From assembly GCF_009801115.1 (NCBI RefSeq), contig NZ_VTOL01000004.1:372001-436000 (forward strand): a DNA stretch of 64,000 bases. Reading direction: 5' to 3'. The notes beneath the pieces were generated by a model, which was not told the DNA's origin, made no database searches, and was given only the letters and a program-made list of their open reading frames with translations. The first letter of the stretch is position 1. Every line of letters begins with the position of its first letter. This stretch comes from Dyadobacter sp. 3J3 (GTDB lineage Bacteria; Bacteroidota; Bacteroidia; Cytophagales; Spirosomataceae). A program made the translations under genes and the position numbers. Of this stretch, positions 17,683-26,829 are shown piece after piece.

Positions 17683-17699
17683 TCTGTCATAATGACAGA
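17683..17699. promoter_or_regulatory. Perfect palindrome at the lon start codon, candidate operator
   Basis: TCTGTCAT A ATGACAGA: two perfect 8-bp arms around one central base, ending immediately before the first possible lon ATG (17682). Its place overlaps where a ribosome would bind, so a bound regulator or a folded mRNA could limit lon expression. I do not recognise the binding factor; it is not CIRCE. Confidence 0.5.
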
Positions 17700-17808
17700 T
17701 AATCTTTTCCCAATTTATAAATAATGACTTTCAAATGAAAGGGATAAATACAACAAAATTGCTGTGCCAACCAAATGTTGTCAGGCAATTTCTGGATAAT
17801 CTCCTTTT

Positions 17809-18327
17809 TTAAAGCGTTTGTACAGCTTGTCCTTTTTTGTATAAAAAAGTTTTCGGTCCGGAAGGAAGTTTGAGATTCATCATATTAACCTGATCGTCAA
17901 ACGTTTCCATTAAAATGCTGTTTTGAAGTTTCCAGCCCTCGGGATTTTCGGAAAATGGTATTTCAAGATAGATCCAGGTTGCATCAGCTTCTTCTTCTTT
18001 GCCGACATACTGGATTTCTGCTTTTTTCTGTGCGTTGGTTAACGTAAAATGTTTGCGAACGTAACGCTCTACAAACGGATTATTCTGATCATTATTTTTG
18101 ATCGTGAAAATACGTTTGTTATTTTCTTCAGATAGCCCTTTTTCTAAATCATCCGTAAAAATACGAATACTTATTTCAAAGGTTTTCGCTGGCTTATCAT
18201 ACTTCATCTGCGTTACGCTTACATGATACTGATGCATGGGCGCAAAGGAACTTGACAACCAGAAAATAAGGAGCAGAAAAGTAAGGCGGGTGATCTTCAA
18301 TGCAAACTTGTAAGAAGATGAGGACAA
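17809..18327 (-). CDS. DUF6702 family protein
   Basis: 172 residues with an N-terminal hydrophobic signal (about residues 10-27, TRLTFLLLIFWLSSSFAP) and then HQYHVSVTQMKYDKPAKTFEISIRIFTDDLE, the opening characteristic of the DUF6702 proteins found across Bacteroidota. The remainder is beta-rich, ending GWKLQNSILMETFDDQVNMM and LPSGPKTFLYKKGQ. It is probably exported to the periplasm. It sits between rseP and lon on the same strand; function unknown. Confidence 0.8.
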   Translation of the reverse strand: MSSSSYKFALKITRLTFLLLIFWLSSSFAPMHQYHVSVTQMKYDKPAKTFEISIRIFTDDLEKGLSEENNKRIFTIKNNDQNNPFVERYVRKHFTLTNAQKKAEIQYVGKEEEADATWIYLEIPFSENPEGWKLQNSILMETFDDQVNMMNLKLPSGPKTFLYKKGQAVQTL

Positions 18328-18334
18328 TTTATAA

Positions 18335-18367
18335 CCTTGACCGGCTTAACGAATAAGCCGGTCAAGG
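18335..18367. terminator. Perfect 13-bp hairpin between rseP and the DUF6702 gene
   Basis: CCTTGACCGGCTT (18335-18347) and AAGCCGGTCAAGG (18355-18367) pair perfectly around a 7-nt loop. It lies 12 bp beyond the rseP stop and just before the DUF6702 start, so in the minus direction it could end or attenuate rseP transcripts. The run of T expected for intrinsic termination is absent on the minus strand (GTTATAAATT follows). Confidence 0.5.
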
Positions 18368-18379
18368 GAAAATATTTTT

Positions 18380-19711
18380 TCAAAAAACAGCTTTCCAAAC
18401 GTCGTTGAAAATGGCAAAGGCCATCAATCCAAGCAATAATACCATACCTACTTTCTGAGCATTTTCAAGGAAAACGTCAGAAGGTTTGCGGCCGGAAATA
18501 ATTTCATACGAAAGGATCACAGCATGACCACCATCCAAGGCTGGAATTGGCAAAGCATTCATAAATGCCAAAACCATCGAAAGCAAACCAGTAAGGTGCC
18601 AGAAACGATTCCAGTCCCAAACTCCGCCAAACATACGCGCAATTCCAATTGGGCCGCTTAATGCTTTTGAAGCAGAAACCTCACCACGGAAAATTTTGCC
18701 AAAACCTTTAATATTATTGAAAACAACATTAAAGGCATTTTTCGTACCTTCTGAAATAGCCTGACCAACGGTAAATTTGATGGTTGTAAATGCTAAGAGA
18801 CTTTCAGGATATAATCCGATTGTTCCATCTCCTGAAACCTTCACATTCACATCTTGCTGAACTCCGGCACGATCGAGTACGATCTTTACTTCTTGTCCTT
18901 TTAGTTTTGGAAGTGTTTCCTGTAATTCGTTATAGTAATGAATCGGAGCACCGTTGATTGATACAATTTTATCTCCGGCTTTAATACCTGCTTTTGCGGC
19001 TGGCATACCTGGCACGAGTTCTCTGATTTTAAAAGGCATCGCAGGACTGATGAAATTCATCTTGTCATCACGATCTGCGTCTGATAATTTTTCGATAAAA
19101 TTATTTGGGATATCGATATCTACTTCTTTGCCATCGCGGAGAACTGTGTAAGTACTGTTGCTTGCCAGAAATACATCAAGGCTAACAATATCATTGAAAT
19201 CAGCGTATGATTTTCCGTTTGCTTTAATGATTTTATCACCAGTACGTAAACCGATTTGTTTACCCAAATCACCGGCAACAATACCATATTTATTAACCTC
19301 AGCATTGGATAAAATCTTTTCTCCGTCGATGTACGCAAGGACGATAAAGATAAAAACACCAACGATAACATTAACGATAATACCGCCAAGCATTACGATT
19401 AGTCGTTGCCAGGCTGGTTTTGAGCGGAATTCCCATGGCTGAGGATCTTTATTCATCGCCTCGGTATCCATGGATTCGTCAATCATACCCGATATTTTCA
19501 CAAATCCACCAAGTGGAATTGCACCGATTCCATATTCAGTTTCTCCTTTTTGAATACTCCATACTTTCGGTGGAAAACCGATGAAGTATTTTTCAACACG
19601 CATACCAAACGTCTTAGCGGCAAACATATGCCCCCATTCATGCAATCCTACCAAAATAGACAAACCCAGGATGAGCTGTCCGGCCATAATCAGGTACTCT
19701 AAGTATTCCAT
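18380..19711 (-). CDS. rseP: RIP metalloprotease (site-2 protease)
   Basis: 443 residues. Zinc-binding HEWGH at about residues 24-28 within the first membrane helix, second metal-site region near GGHAVILSYEIISGRKPSD at the C-terminal end (LDGGH, about residue 392), several hydrophobic helices, and PDZ-type segments (GLRTGDKIIKANGKSYADF and GIKAGDKIVSINGAPIHYY). It cleaves transmembrane anti-sigma factors or other inner-membrane substrates. It is a natural candidate to act on the membrane protein encoded with the ECF sigma factor at 26.2 kb, though this is inference. Confidence 0.95.
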   Translation of the reverse strand: MEYLEYLIMAGQLILGLSILVGLHEWGHMFAAKTFGMRVEKYFIGFPPKVWSIQKGETEYGIGAIPLGGFVKISGMIDESMDTEAMNKDPQPWEFRSKPAWQRLIVMLGGIIVNVIVGVFIFIVLAYIDGEKILSNAEVNKYGIVAGDLGKQIGLRTGDKIIKANGKSYADFNDIVSLDVFLASNSTYTVLRDGKEVDIDIPNNFIEKLSDADRDDKMNFISPAMPFKIRELVPGMPAAKAGIKAGDKIVSINGAPIHYYNELQETLPKLKGQEVKIVLDRAGVQQDVNVKVSGDGTIGLYPESLLAFTTIKFTVGQAISEGTKNAFNVVFNNIKGFGKIFRGEVSASKALSGPIGIARMFGGVWDWNRFWHLTGLLSMVLAFMNALPIPALDGGHAVILSYEIISGRKPSDVFLENAQKVGMVLLLGLMAFAIFNDVWKAVF

Positions 19712-19903
19712 TCAGTCTTGAAATTATTGAAATTGATAATGGAAATTGAAAATTGAAGCCATTTCGCAAGGCGAGGAAGGTTCTTTATTTTCAAAGATTA
19801 AACTTTTATTTTTCTTGCTAATACAAATAAACGTAAAGTCGTACAGTAAAGTTACTCAAATGACACGATTTCGTTCAAAAACCTTTTATAAGCGGTAGCT
19901 TGA

Positions 19904-21718
19904 TCAGGATTTCTGCATATCAATATCAATTCCCATCATGCGCATCAATTCGGATGCGTTGAAAGACTTACAAATTCCGTTGTGTAACTGGTAATCAAAT
20001 TTGAGCTGTCCGTTTTCCACATCCGAACGGAAATGGAAATTTTGGACATAGGTTTCAGTCGCGCCCCATTCACCTAATTCCAGATCGTGGGTTGATACCA
20101 ATCCAGCTGAACTTTTCGCGTGCAGCTGACGGATTAATGCTTCTGCACCCTTATGCCTGTCGGCCGAATTTGTACCTTTTAATATTTCATCCAAAAGATA
20201 AAAAACCGGAGATTCATTTTTTTCATCAGCTAATTCCAAAAGCTGGCGCAAACGTTTCAATTCAGCATAAAAAGAAGATGTACTTTCTTCCAGAGAATCC
20301 TGTGTACGCATACTGCTGAAAACGCGAAGAGGAGAACAGGCAAATTTGTCTGCAGATACTACGGCCCCCATTTGTGCCAGAACAAGATTTAGTCCGATCG
20401 TACGCAAAAATGTACTTTTACCTGACATATTGGAACCTGTTACAAGGATCGTTTGTCCCAATCCATTCATGCCAAAATTATTACTTACGCGTTTTTCTTT
20501 CGGGATCAGCGGATGTCCCATTTGGGTTGTTTCAATATAAACACCTTTTTCCCAGGTTACCTGCGGAACGGTTGAATCCGGATAAGCAAAGGCATTTCCG
20601 GCCAGACTGTTCATAGCTTCAGTATCAGCAAGCACATCTAGCCATTGGTGTAAATGTTCTTTATTGTTCTTTTTCCAGTTTTCCAAACCGGCCAGACAAT
20701 GTAAATCCCACATCGTTGTTATCCCTACAAAAATCGCAAAGAAGGGATGATTTCTGTAATCCAGTCTTTCAAATAAAACGCCTGCTTTTCTAAGTGAATG
20801 AGCAGAGCCGCGAATTAATGTCTGGCGTTGTTTCCACCAACGTGAGCGATATGGAGAAGAATCTGCGATATCCAATAAATCGGCATAAGCTGAAAGTGTA
20901 AAACCAAGTGCAGTAGTCCGGTTTACAATATTTTGCAAAGTTTCCTGATACCGTCTGAGGATAACGATATGCCAGACAAGGCTCATCGCCAGTAACCAGG
21001 CAGGAATTAAACCTGCAAATACCAATCCGCCAACTAGTAAAGTGACCAAAGGCCAAAATCGCCAGCGAAGTGAAGATTGTAATGATTCGGGTAACGTTTC
21101 TGCGGACCAGTCACGGAAAGCGCCAACCTGCTGGGCTGCGTGCTCATGTAAAAGAGCGGTTGCTTCCCAGGTTTGGCGGAGTTCGGGATTGTTTTTGAAT
21201 TCTTCCACGGCTTCCTGTCTCATCAGAATTTCTTCCAGTGAAGCATGATGTTTCAGCCAATTAGCAAGCCTACGGCTTCCTTCGGAAGTTCTTGTGCGGT
21301 TTAATAAACGGTATAAAGAATATTCACCAAAAATATCGAGGTCGGTGGCGAATGAATGATTCTTTTCCTGAAAGTGAATTCCGGTATCTTTTCTTAGAAA
21401 TTTAAAAGAAAGGCGCTGGATTTCATCCTCATTAATAGTCTGGATATTTCTTTGGAACTTTCGTTTGATTTTGGCCGCCTGTTGCAGACGCATCAGTATT
21501 AAAAATAAAACAAATGCAACCGCAGTACCAATTCCCCAGCCCGGCTGATTGAAATGATTCCAAAGCCACGCCGTTCCGAAAATGCTCAGAAATGCAGCAA
21601 TCCTGCCAATTGAAAGCAAATTAAATCTTTCCGAAGCAACTGCTTCCGCTAATTTTGCCTTTTGAAATTCAGCTTCAAAAAAAGTGTGTGGGTTGGTAAT
21701 TTCCTTTTGATTATCCAT
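19904..21718 (-). CDS. Membrane-associated MutS-family ATPase
   Basis: 604 residues. The C-terminal part is a MutS-type ATPase: Walker A TGSNMSGKSTFLRTIG (about residues 430-445), CSPLRVFSSMRTQDSLEESTS, Walker B FYLLDEILKGTNSADRHKGA and SAGLVSTHDLELG. Unlike MutS or MutS2, the N-terminal half lacks mismatch-recognition and Smr domains and has hydrophobic segments at about 47-83 and 218-255 that look like membrane helices. The gene start overlaps the stop of the ABC transporter gene by one base (TAATG), so the two are probably translationally coupled. Such MutS-related proteins are known in Bacteroidota; function is not established. Confidence 0.85.
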   Translation of the reverse strand: MDNQKEITNPHTFFEAEFQKAKLAEAVASERFNLLSIGRIAAFLSIFGTAWLWNHFNQPGWGIGTAVAFVLFLILMRLQQAAKIKRKFQRNIQTINEDEIQRLSFKFLRKDTGIHFQEKNHSFATDLDIFGEYSLYRLLNRTRTSEGSRRLANWLKHHASLEEILMRQEAVEEFKNNPELRQTWEATALLHEHAAQQVGAFRDWSAETLPESLQSSLRWRFWPLVTLLVGGLVFAGLIPAWLLAMSLVWHIVILRRYQETLQNIVNRTTALGFTLSAYADLLDIADSSPYRSRWWKQRQTLIRGSAHSLRKAGVLFERLDYRNHPFFAIFVGITTMWDLHCLAGLENWKKNNKEHLHQWLDVLADTEAMNSLAGNAFAYPDSTVPQVTWEKGVYIETTQMGHPLIPKEKRVSNNFGMNGLGQTILVTGSNMSGKSTFLRTIGLNLVLAQMGAVVSADKFACSPLRVFSSMRTQDSLEESTSSFYAELKRLRQLLELADEKNESPVFYLLDEILKGTNSADRHKGAEALIRQLHAKSSAGLVSTHDLELGEWGATETYVQNFHFRSDVENGQLKFDYQLHNGICKSFNASELMRMMGIDIDMQKS

Positions 21719-23535
21719 TAATGGCTTTCTGCGTTTTCAAACTGTAATTTAATCAGACTTGCATACAAGCCATTGTCAAGTAACGATAATTCCTGGTGAG
21801 AGCCGGATTCTGCGATCTGGCCTTCTTTGATTACGTAAATAGAATCAACTTTCCGGATCGTTGCCAATCTGTGGGCGATGACAATCGTTGTACGGTTTTT
21901 CATCAATTCATTCAGTGCAATCTGAACCAGTTTTTCCGATTCTGCATCCAGCGAACTGGTTGCTTCATCTAGTATCAGGATTTTTGGATCTTTCAAAATA
22001 GCACGCGCGATCGCAATCCGCTGACGCTGGCCGCCGGAAAGTTTAATTCCGCGTTCTCCAACAATGGTTTCAAATTTTTCGGGGAAAGTATCGATGAATT
22101 CCGTAGCATAAGCTTTTCTGGCCGCCTCAAAAATTTCAGCAGCTGTTGCAGAAGGTCGCCCATAAGCGATATTTTCATAAATCGTTCCGCCAAAAAGCAT
22201 TACTTCCTGCGGTACAATCGCGATATTTTTACGTAATTCAGAAATCCCATATTCAGTTACCGATTTTCCGTCAATAAGAATTTGCCCGGATTGATGATTG
22301 TAGAAACGCATCAATAACTGGATAATCGTTGATTTTCCGGCACCACTGTAACCAACCAGCGCAATTTTTTCTCCGGCATTTACATGCAATGAAATTCCTT
22401 TCAGAACAGGAAGATCAGCTCTAGATGGATATGAAAAATGCACGTCTTTGTATTCAATTTCTCCCAAAACATGGCCCTTAGGTTCTTCTGCTGATTCTTC
22501 GACCGTCACTTCCGAGGTTTCTCTTAGCAATTCAAAAATCCTCTCCGAAGCACCGACTGTTTTGTTAATCTGTGCATACAGATCACCCATCCCGCCGATG
22601 GAAGCACCGATAAATGTCGTGTAGAGAATGAAGGTAAATAAGTCAGAAAGACTCATTTCGCCTGATTGGACCAATCCAGCTCCAAACCAGATCACCCCAA
22701 CAATACCGCCGAAAATGGCGAAAATGATAAAGGACACAAACCCACCGCGAAAGGATGAAGCTCTGAGCGCAAGTGCAACAACGCGTCCCAAAGCACTTTC
22801 GTAGCGCTTTACTTCCAGATGTTCATTTGTAAATGCTTTTACAACATTAACCGACTGCAAAGTTTCTTCGACAATAACATTGGCTGCTGCCAGTTCATCC
22901 TGCGCTTTTTTTGACAAACGACGAATGTATCTTCCAAAAAACGCTGAGGCTACTACCAGGATTGGGAATGTGGCCATCATGAACAAAGTCAGTTTCCAGG
23001 AAGTGTAGGAGATAATGGCAATACCGACTATAAGTGTGGCTACCTGACGGAAAAATTCTGCGATTGTAAAAGATAAAACACCTTCGAGCTGCGATACATC
23101 GGATGTTACCCGGCTCGTCAATTCGCCAACGCGGCGTTGTTCAAGAAATTCAAGTGGCAAGGTGATGATTTTACTATACGTATCCCGGCGGAGATCGGCC
23201 ATGGCCCTTTCACTTACTCTCGTGAAAAGGAATATTCGTAAAAATGCAAATATGGATTGGAACACCAGAACCAGGATCAGGAAACCTGTGATCTGGTTAA
23301 TTGTGTATTTTGATTTCCCCTCAATTACTTCAACGATGCTACCGACAAGTTTCGGGAATGCAAGCGATGTAAAAGTTGAAAGTACCAGGAATATCATCCC
23401 GACTACAAAAATCCACTTATATGGAAGTATATAACGAAAAAGAGCAAATGTTTTTTTTAGTCCTTCCCAACTGATTTTTTTTACCGCAAACGGAGATGCA
23501 GAATCTCCCTCATCACTATTTCTTCTTTTGGCCAT
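21718..23535 (-). CDS. ABC transporter, fused permease and ATPase (ABCB/MsbA-like exporter)
   Basis: 605 residues. N-terminal six-helix exporter membrane domain (from about residue 38, GMIFLVLSTFTSLAFPKLVGS; intracellular loop FLEQRRVGELTSRVTSDVSQLE), then a nucleotide-binding domain from about residue 360 with Walker A VGYSGAGKSTIIQLL, Q-loop region NIAIVPQEVMLFGGTIYENI, signature LSGGQRQRIAIARA and Walker B ILILDEATSSLD followed by the H-loop IVIAHRLATI. Homologues export lipids, lipopolysaccharide precursors, peptides or drugs; substrate cannot be told. Co-transcribed with the MutS-like ATPase downstream. The 125 bp upstream lead into the tandem repeat array. Confidence 0.95.
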   Translation of the reverse strand: MAKRRNSDEGDSASPFAVKKISWEGLKKTFALFRYILPYKWIFVVGMIFLVLSTFTSLAFPKLVGSIVEVIEGKSKYTINQITGFLILVLVFQSIFAFLRIFLFTRVSERAMADLRRDTYSKIITLPLEFLEQRRVGELTSRVTSDVSQLEGVLSFTIAEFFRQVATLIVGIAIISYTSWKLTLFMMATFPILVVASAFFGRYIRRLSKKAQDELAAANVIVEETLQSVNVVKAFTNEHLEVKRYESALGRVVALALRASSFRGGFVSFIIFAIFGGIVGVIWFGAGLVQSGEMSLSDLFTFILYTTFIGASIGGMGDLYAQINKTVGASERIFELLRETSEVTVEESAEEPKGHVLGEIEYKDVHFSYPSRADLPVLKGISLHVNAGEKIALVGYSGAGKSTIIQLLMRFYNHQSGQILIDGKSVTEYGISELRKNIAIVPQEVMLFGGTIYENIAYGRPSATAAEIFEAARKAYATEFIDTFPEKFETIVGERGIKLSGGQRQRIAIARAILKDPKILILDEATSSLDAESEKLVQIALNELMKNRTTIVIAHRLATIRKVDSIYVIKEGQIAESGSHQELSLLDNGLYASLIKLQFENAESH

Positions 23536-23659
23536 TACAAAAAGGTATTCGACATGCGTTGCTTAAATGATCTTAAAACAGAAATCTGATTCGTCAAAGC
23601 GGATTGGAATAACCTCAAAACGCTGATAACCATAACACTATATTCAGAACGGCAAAAGT

Positions 23660-25316
23660 ACGGAATAATTGATAATTAAGTGACAAGAATAAGAAGTCTG
23701 ACAATTGAGATTTGTCATTGTTTGGAGAAAAAGATTCGTTTTCAAATTTACACGACTCGTTTTTTTAGAAGAAGACAATGAGATGCGGGCCTCAGAGAGG
23801 CCTCCTGTTTATAGCAATAGATTTGTTTATTCCATTTTAACTCCATCGGAGTTTCCTTGATTTTAGCCAGGAGGCTCCTATGGAGCCGGAATTTCACCAA
23901 TAAATATTTAGCTATAAACAGGGAGCTCCGATTGGAGCTTTCACTATCGGATTTATCAAACAGCTAAAATGGATTGGTACGAAATAATTGGGTATTAAGT
24001 GACAAGAATAAGGAGTTGGACAATTGAGAATCGTCATTGTTTGGAGAAAAAGATTCGTTTTCAAATTTACACGACTCGTTTTTTAGAAGAAGACAATGAG
24101 ATGCGGGCCTCAGAGAGGCTTCCTGTTTATAGAAAAGATTTGTTTATGCCATTTTAACTCCATCGGAGTTTCCTTGATTTTAGCCAGGAGGCTCCTATGG
24201 AGCCGGAATTTCACCAATAAATATTTAGCTATAAGCAGGGAGCTCCGATTGGAGCTTTCACTATCGGATTTATCAAACAGCTAAAATGGATTGGTACGAA
24301 ATAATTGGGTATTAAGTGACAAGAATAAGAAGTTGGACAATTGAGATTTGTCATTGTTTGGAGAAAAAGATTCGTTTTCAGATTGAAACAATTCGTTTTT
24401 AGAAGAGGACAATGACATGCGGGCCTCAGAGAGGCTTCCTGTTTATAGAAAAGATTTGTTTATGCCATTTTAACTCCATCGGAGTTTCCTTGATTTTAGC
24501 CAGGAAGCTCCGATGGGGCCGGAATTTCACCAATAAATATTTAGCTATAAACAGGGAGCTCCGATTGTAGCTTTCACTATCGGATTTATCAAACAGCTAA
24601 AATGGATTGGTACGAAATAATTGGGTATTAAGTGACAAGAATAAGGAGTCTGACAATTGAGAGTCGTCATTGTTTTGAGAAAAAGATTCGTTTTCAAATT
24701 TACACGACTCGTTTTTTAGAAGAAGACAATGAGATGCGGGCCTCAGAGAGGCCTCCTGTTGATAGCAATAGATTTGTTTATTCCATTTTAACTCCATCGG
24801 AGTTTCGTTGATTTTGGCCAGGAGGCTCCTATGGAGCCGGAATTTCACCAATAAATATTTAGCTATAAACAGGGAGCTCCGATTGGAGCTTTCACTATCG
24901 GATTTATCAAACAGCTAAAATGGATTGGTACGAAATAATTGGGTATTAAGTGACAATAATAAGAAGTCTGACAATTGAGATTTGTCATTGTTTGGAGAAA
25001 AAGATTCGTTTTCAGATTACACGATTCGTTTTTTAGCAGAAGACAATGAGATGCGGGCCTCAGAGAGGCCTCCTGTTTATAGAAAATATTTGTTTGTGCC
25101 ATTTTAACTCCATCGGAGTTTCCTTGATTTTAGCCAGGAGGCTCCTATGGAGCCGGAATTTCACCAATAAATATTTAGCTATAAACAGGGAGCTCCGATT
25201 GGAGCTTTCACTATCGGATTTATCAAACAGCTAAAATGGATTGGTACGAAATAATTGGGTATTAAGTGACAATAATAAGAAGTCTGACAGTTGAGATTTG
25301 TCATTGTTTGGAGAAA
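23660..25316. repeat. Array of five ~317-bp tandem repeats, each with four palindromes
   Basis: The landmark TGACAAGAATAAG or TGACAATAATAAG recurs at 23681, 24000, 24317, 24633, 24951 and 25267, giving full units of 319, 317, 316, 318 and 316 bp and a partial sixth ending beside the MntA-type stop. Each unit contains, in order, GGCCTC-AGA-GAGGCC, AACTCC-ATC-GGAGTT, GGCTCC-TAT-GGAGCC and AGCTCC-GATT-GGAGCT, the last three separated by 30-60 bp of AT-rich sequence. Units are nearly identical; unit 3 (24317-24632) is the most degraded, with non-compensated changes in two hairpins. No reading frame is kept between units. It fills the 1.78-kb gap between two minus-strand genes. Related hairpins recur at 49485-49553. 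Confidence 0.9.
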
Positions 25317-25317
25317 A

Positions 25318-25653
25318 TCAGTTTTTATATTTTTTGCTGAAAAATATTTCCCCAACCCGGGCCATGTGATCGAGCAATTCCGGACTGTTTATTTGGTGAT
25401 AAATAGATAAGTCAAAAGTATAAGGCAATAGCAGATCGTCGAGCTGTTCGTCGATTTTGCCTAAAATGGTTAATGTAAGTTGCTTGCCCTTTAATGTCAG
25501 ATCAATATCTGAACCATTTTTAAAATTTCCTTTTGCCCTTGAACCATAGAGGATTGCTTCTTCGATTTCGGGAAAATTAGTGAAGACCGATTGGATACGC
25601 AGAATAGTATTTTCTTTTAAACCGTATTCCATTTTTGGAAAATCAAAGTACAA
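25318..25653 (-). CDS. mntA: MntA-type minimal nucleotidyltransferase (type VII antitoxin)
   Basis: 111 residues. The nucleotidyltransferase signature is intact: GSRAKGNFKNGSDID, which is GS followed by ten residues then DxD, with a third acidic position likely in the FDLSIY strand. MNT proteins of this class modify a HEPN partner with AMP; in the characterised HepT/MntA pairs the transferase neutralises the toxin by AMPylating its tyrosine. The gene follows and overlaps the HepT-type gene by 11 bp, so the two are coupled. The start at 25653 is retained; an ATG seven codons later is an alternative. The stop abuts the repeat array. Confidence 0.85.
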   Translation of the reverse strand: MYFDFPKMEYGLKENTILRIQSVFTNFPEIEEAILYGSRAKGNFKNGSDIDLTLKGKQLTLTILGKIDEQLDDLLLPYTFDLSIYHQINSPELLDHMARVGEIFFSKKYKN

Positions 25654-26044
25654 ATTGATTCATTTTTGACTGAAACGCTTTAAACAAAAGGTAATAGGTA
25701 TTTGTGATTTTGTCTGTTATCTCTTTCACTACTTCCTCATTGTAAGTATGTGTTGTCAAATTACGGCTGTTAATCATATCCATCCAATTTTCACCATCGG
25801 TTATAATCCCTTTTTTAAAAGCTTCGCGCGTTGCGCTTCCTGAATCCATGATTGTGGAATTGCCTTCGAGTTCAAAGAAATCTTTCATCACATTCCACGC
25901 TAGTTCGTGTGTATATTTAAATCTTTGGATCAACCCTTCTTTTTCTAACTCCGACAAATCATTTTTTGCTAAATCTAAAACCGCGGTTTCAAGTTTCAGC
26001 AATGCTTTATTGAAGTTTTGAAGCCATCCAATATCTTGTTCCAT
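25643..26044 (-). CDS. hepT: HepT-like/HI0074-family HEPN protein (type VII toxin)
   Basis: 133 residues, all-helical, opening QDIGWLQNFNKALLKLETAV with the family segment LIQRFKYTHELAWNVMKDFFE. The HEPN motif is intact as RNLTTHTY (about residues 96-103), which is R-x4-H-x-Y: the conserved Arg and His of HEPN ribonucleases plus the Tyr that the partner transferase modifies in characterised pairs. The HI0074 subfamily was first described as a nucleotidyltransferase substrate-binding protein, so ribonuclease activity is inferred from motif. It is the first gene of a two-gene minus-strand unit with mntA. Confidence 0.85.
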   Translation of the reverse strand: MEQDIGWLQNFNKALLKLETAVLDLAKNDLSELEKEGLIQRFKYTHELAWNVMKDFFELEGNSTIMDSGSATREAFKKGIITDGENWMDMINSRNLTTHTYNEEVVKEITDKITNTYYLLFKAFQSKMNQFVL

Positions 26045-26259
26045 GTTTAAAATCAGTCAATTAGCTTTATTTTTCTTTTATTTGCTTAAAATTAAGTAAA
26101 GTTTTATGATAAACAGGAAGTAAGACATGCTTCGGTAATACTGCCAAGATTTTGGACTATTCGCTGTAAAACGTACACAATTAAAAAAATATTAAAAAAA
26201 GTTTTCAAATCACGCAACCGTTTTGTCGATGAGTTCGTAAGTACTAAAAAAACAAAGGC

Positions 26260-26829
26260 ATGCCCGAGTATAACTCCGCCGTTCTTCATGAACTACTCGA
26301 CGGCTGTTTGAAAAAGAACCGCCGTAGTCAGGAGCTGTTGTATAAACAGTTTTATGGGTATGCTATGAGCATCTGTTTGCGCTATACACGGAGTAGGGAA
26401 GAGGCAAAAGAAATTCTGAATGACGGGTTTTTGAAGATTTTTACAAAACTGGAGAGTTTTGACCAAAGCCGTTCTTTTAAAAATTGGCTGGGCAGGATAA
26501 TGATTAATACCGCACTGGATCATTATCGGCACGAAATCCGTCATGAAGTTTTAGATGATGTGGAAGCTGCGGATCAGGTATTTGTAGATGAAACAGTAAT
26601 TACTAAAATGGCGCATGAAGAAATAATCAGTTTAATACAGGAACTGACGCCAGCTTACAGGCTGGTATTTAGTTTGGCTGTAATAGACGGTTACACACAC
26701 GAAGAAATTGCTGAGCAATTGAACATTTCTGTTGGCGCGTCAAAGTCAAATTTGTCGCGGGCGAGGGAAAAACTGAGAATGATGCTATCCAAAATAAATA
26801 TAGACAATTATGAAAGAGTTTCCAGATGA
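26260..26829 (+). CDS. ECF RNA polymerase sigma factor
   Basis: 189 residues. Region 2: SQELLYKQFYGYAMSICLRY, then SREEAKEILNDGFLKIFTKL and SFKNWLGRIMINTALDHYR; region 4 HTH: LTPAYRLVFSLAVIDGYTHE, EIAEQLNISVGASKSNLSRAREKLR. It differs from the copy at 2459 in both regions. The stop lies 20 bp inside the next gene, which begins with a cytoplasmic tail and a membrane helix, an arrangement typical of a sigma factor with its membrane anti-sigma partner. The sigma factor would direct transcription of genes not identifiable here. Confidence 0.93.
   Translation: MPEYNSAVLHELLDGCLKKNRRSQELLYKQFYGYAMSICLRYTRSREEAKEILNDGFLKIFTKLESFDQSRSFKNWLGRIMINTALDHYRHEIRHEVLDDVEAADQVFVDETVITKMAHEEIISLIQELTPAYRLVFSLAVIDGYTHEEIAEQLNISVGASKSNLSRAREKLRMMLSKINIDNYERVSR

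Noticed and set aside
24096..24284. Small ORF of about 62 codons in repeat unit 2 (and its copy at 25046-25234 in unit 5)
   Set aside because: The frame is closed by stops in other units (for example unit 1), so it is not kept; it is a by-product of the hairpin repeat.
24597..25102. Minus-strand ORFs crossing repeat units 3 to 5
   Set aside because: They are made of hairpin sequence read in reverse, differ between units and match no protein family I know.
23660..25316. CRISPR array
   Set aside because: Repeat length is about 317 bp and units are contiguous with no unique spacers; no cas genes are nearby.
23660..25316. Diversity-generating retroelement or retron
   Set aside because: No reverse transcriptase gene is present in the window, and variation between units is not limited to adenines.
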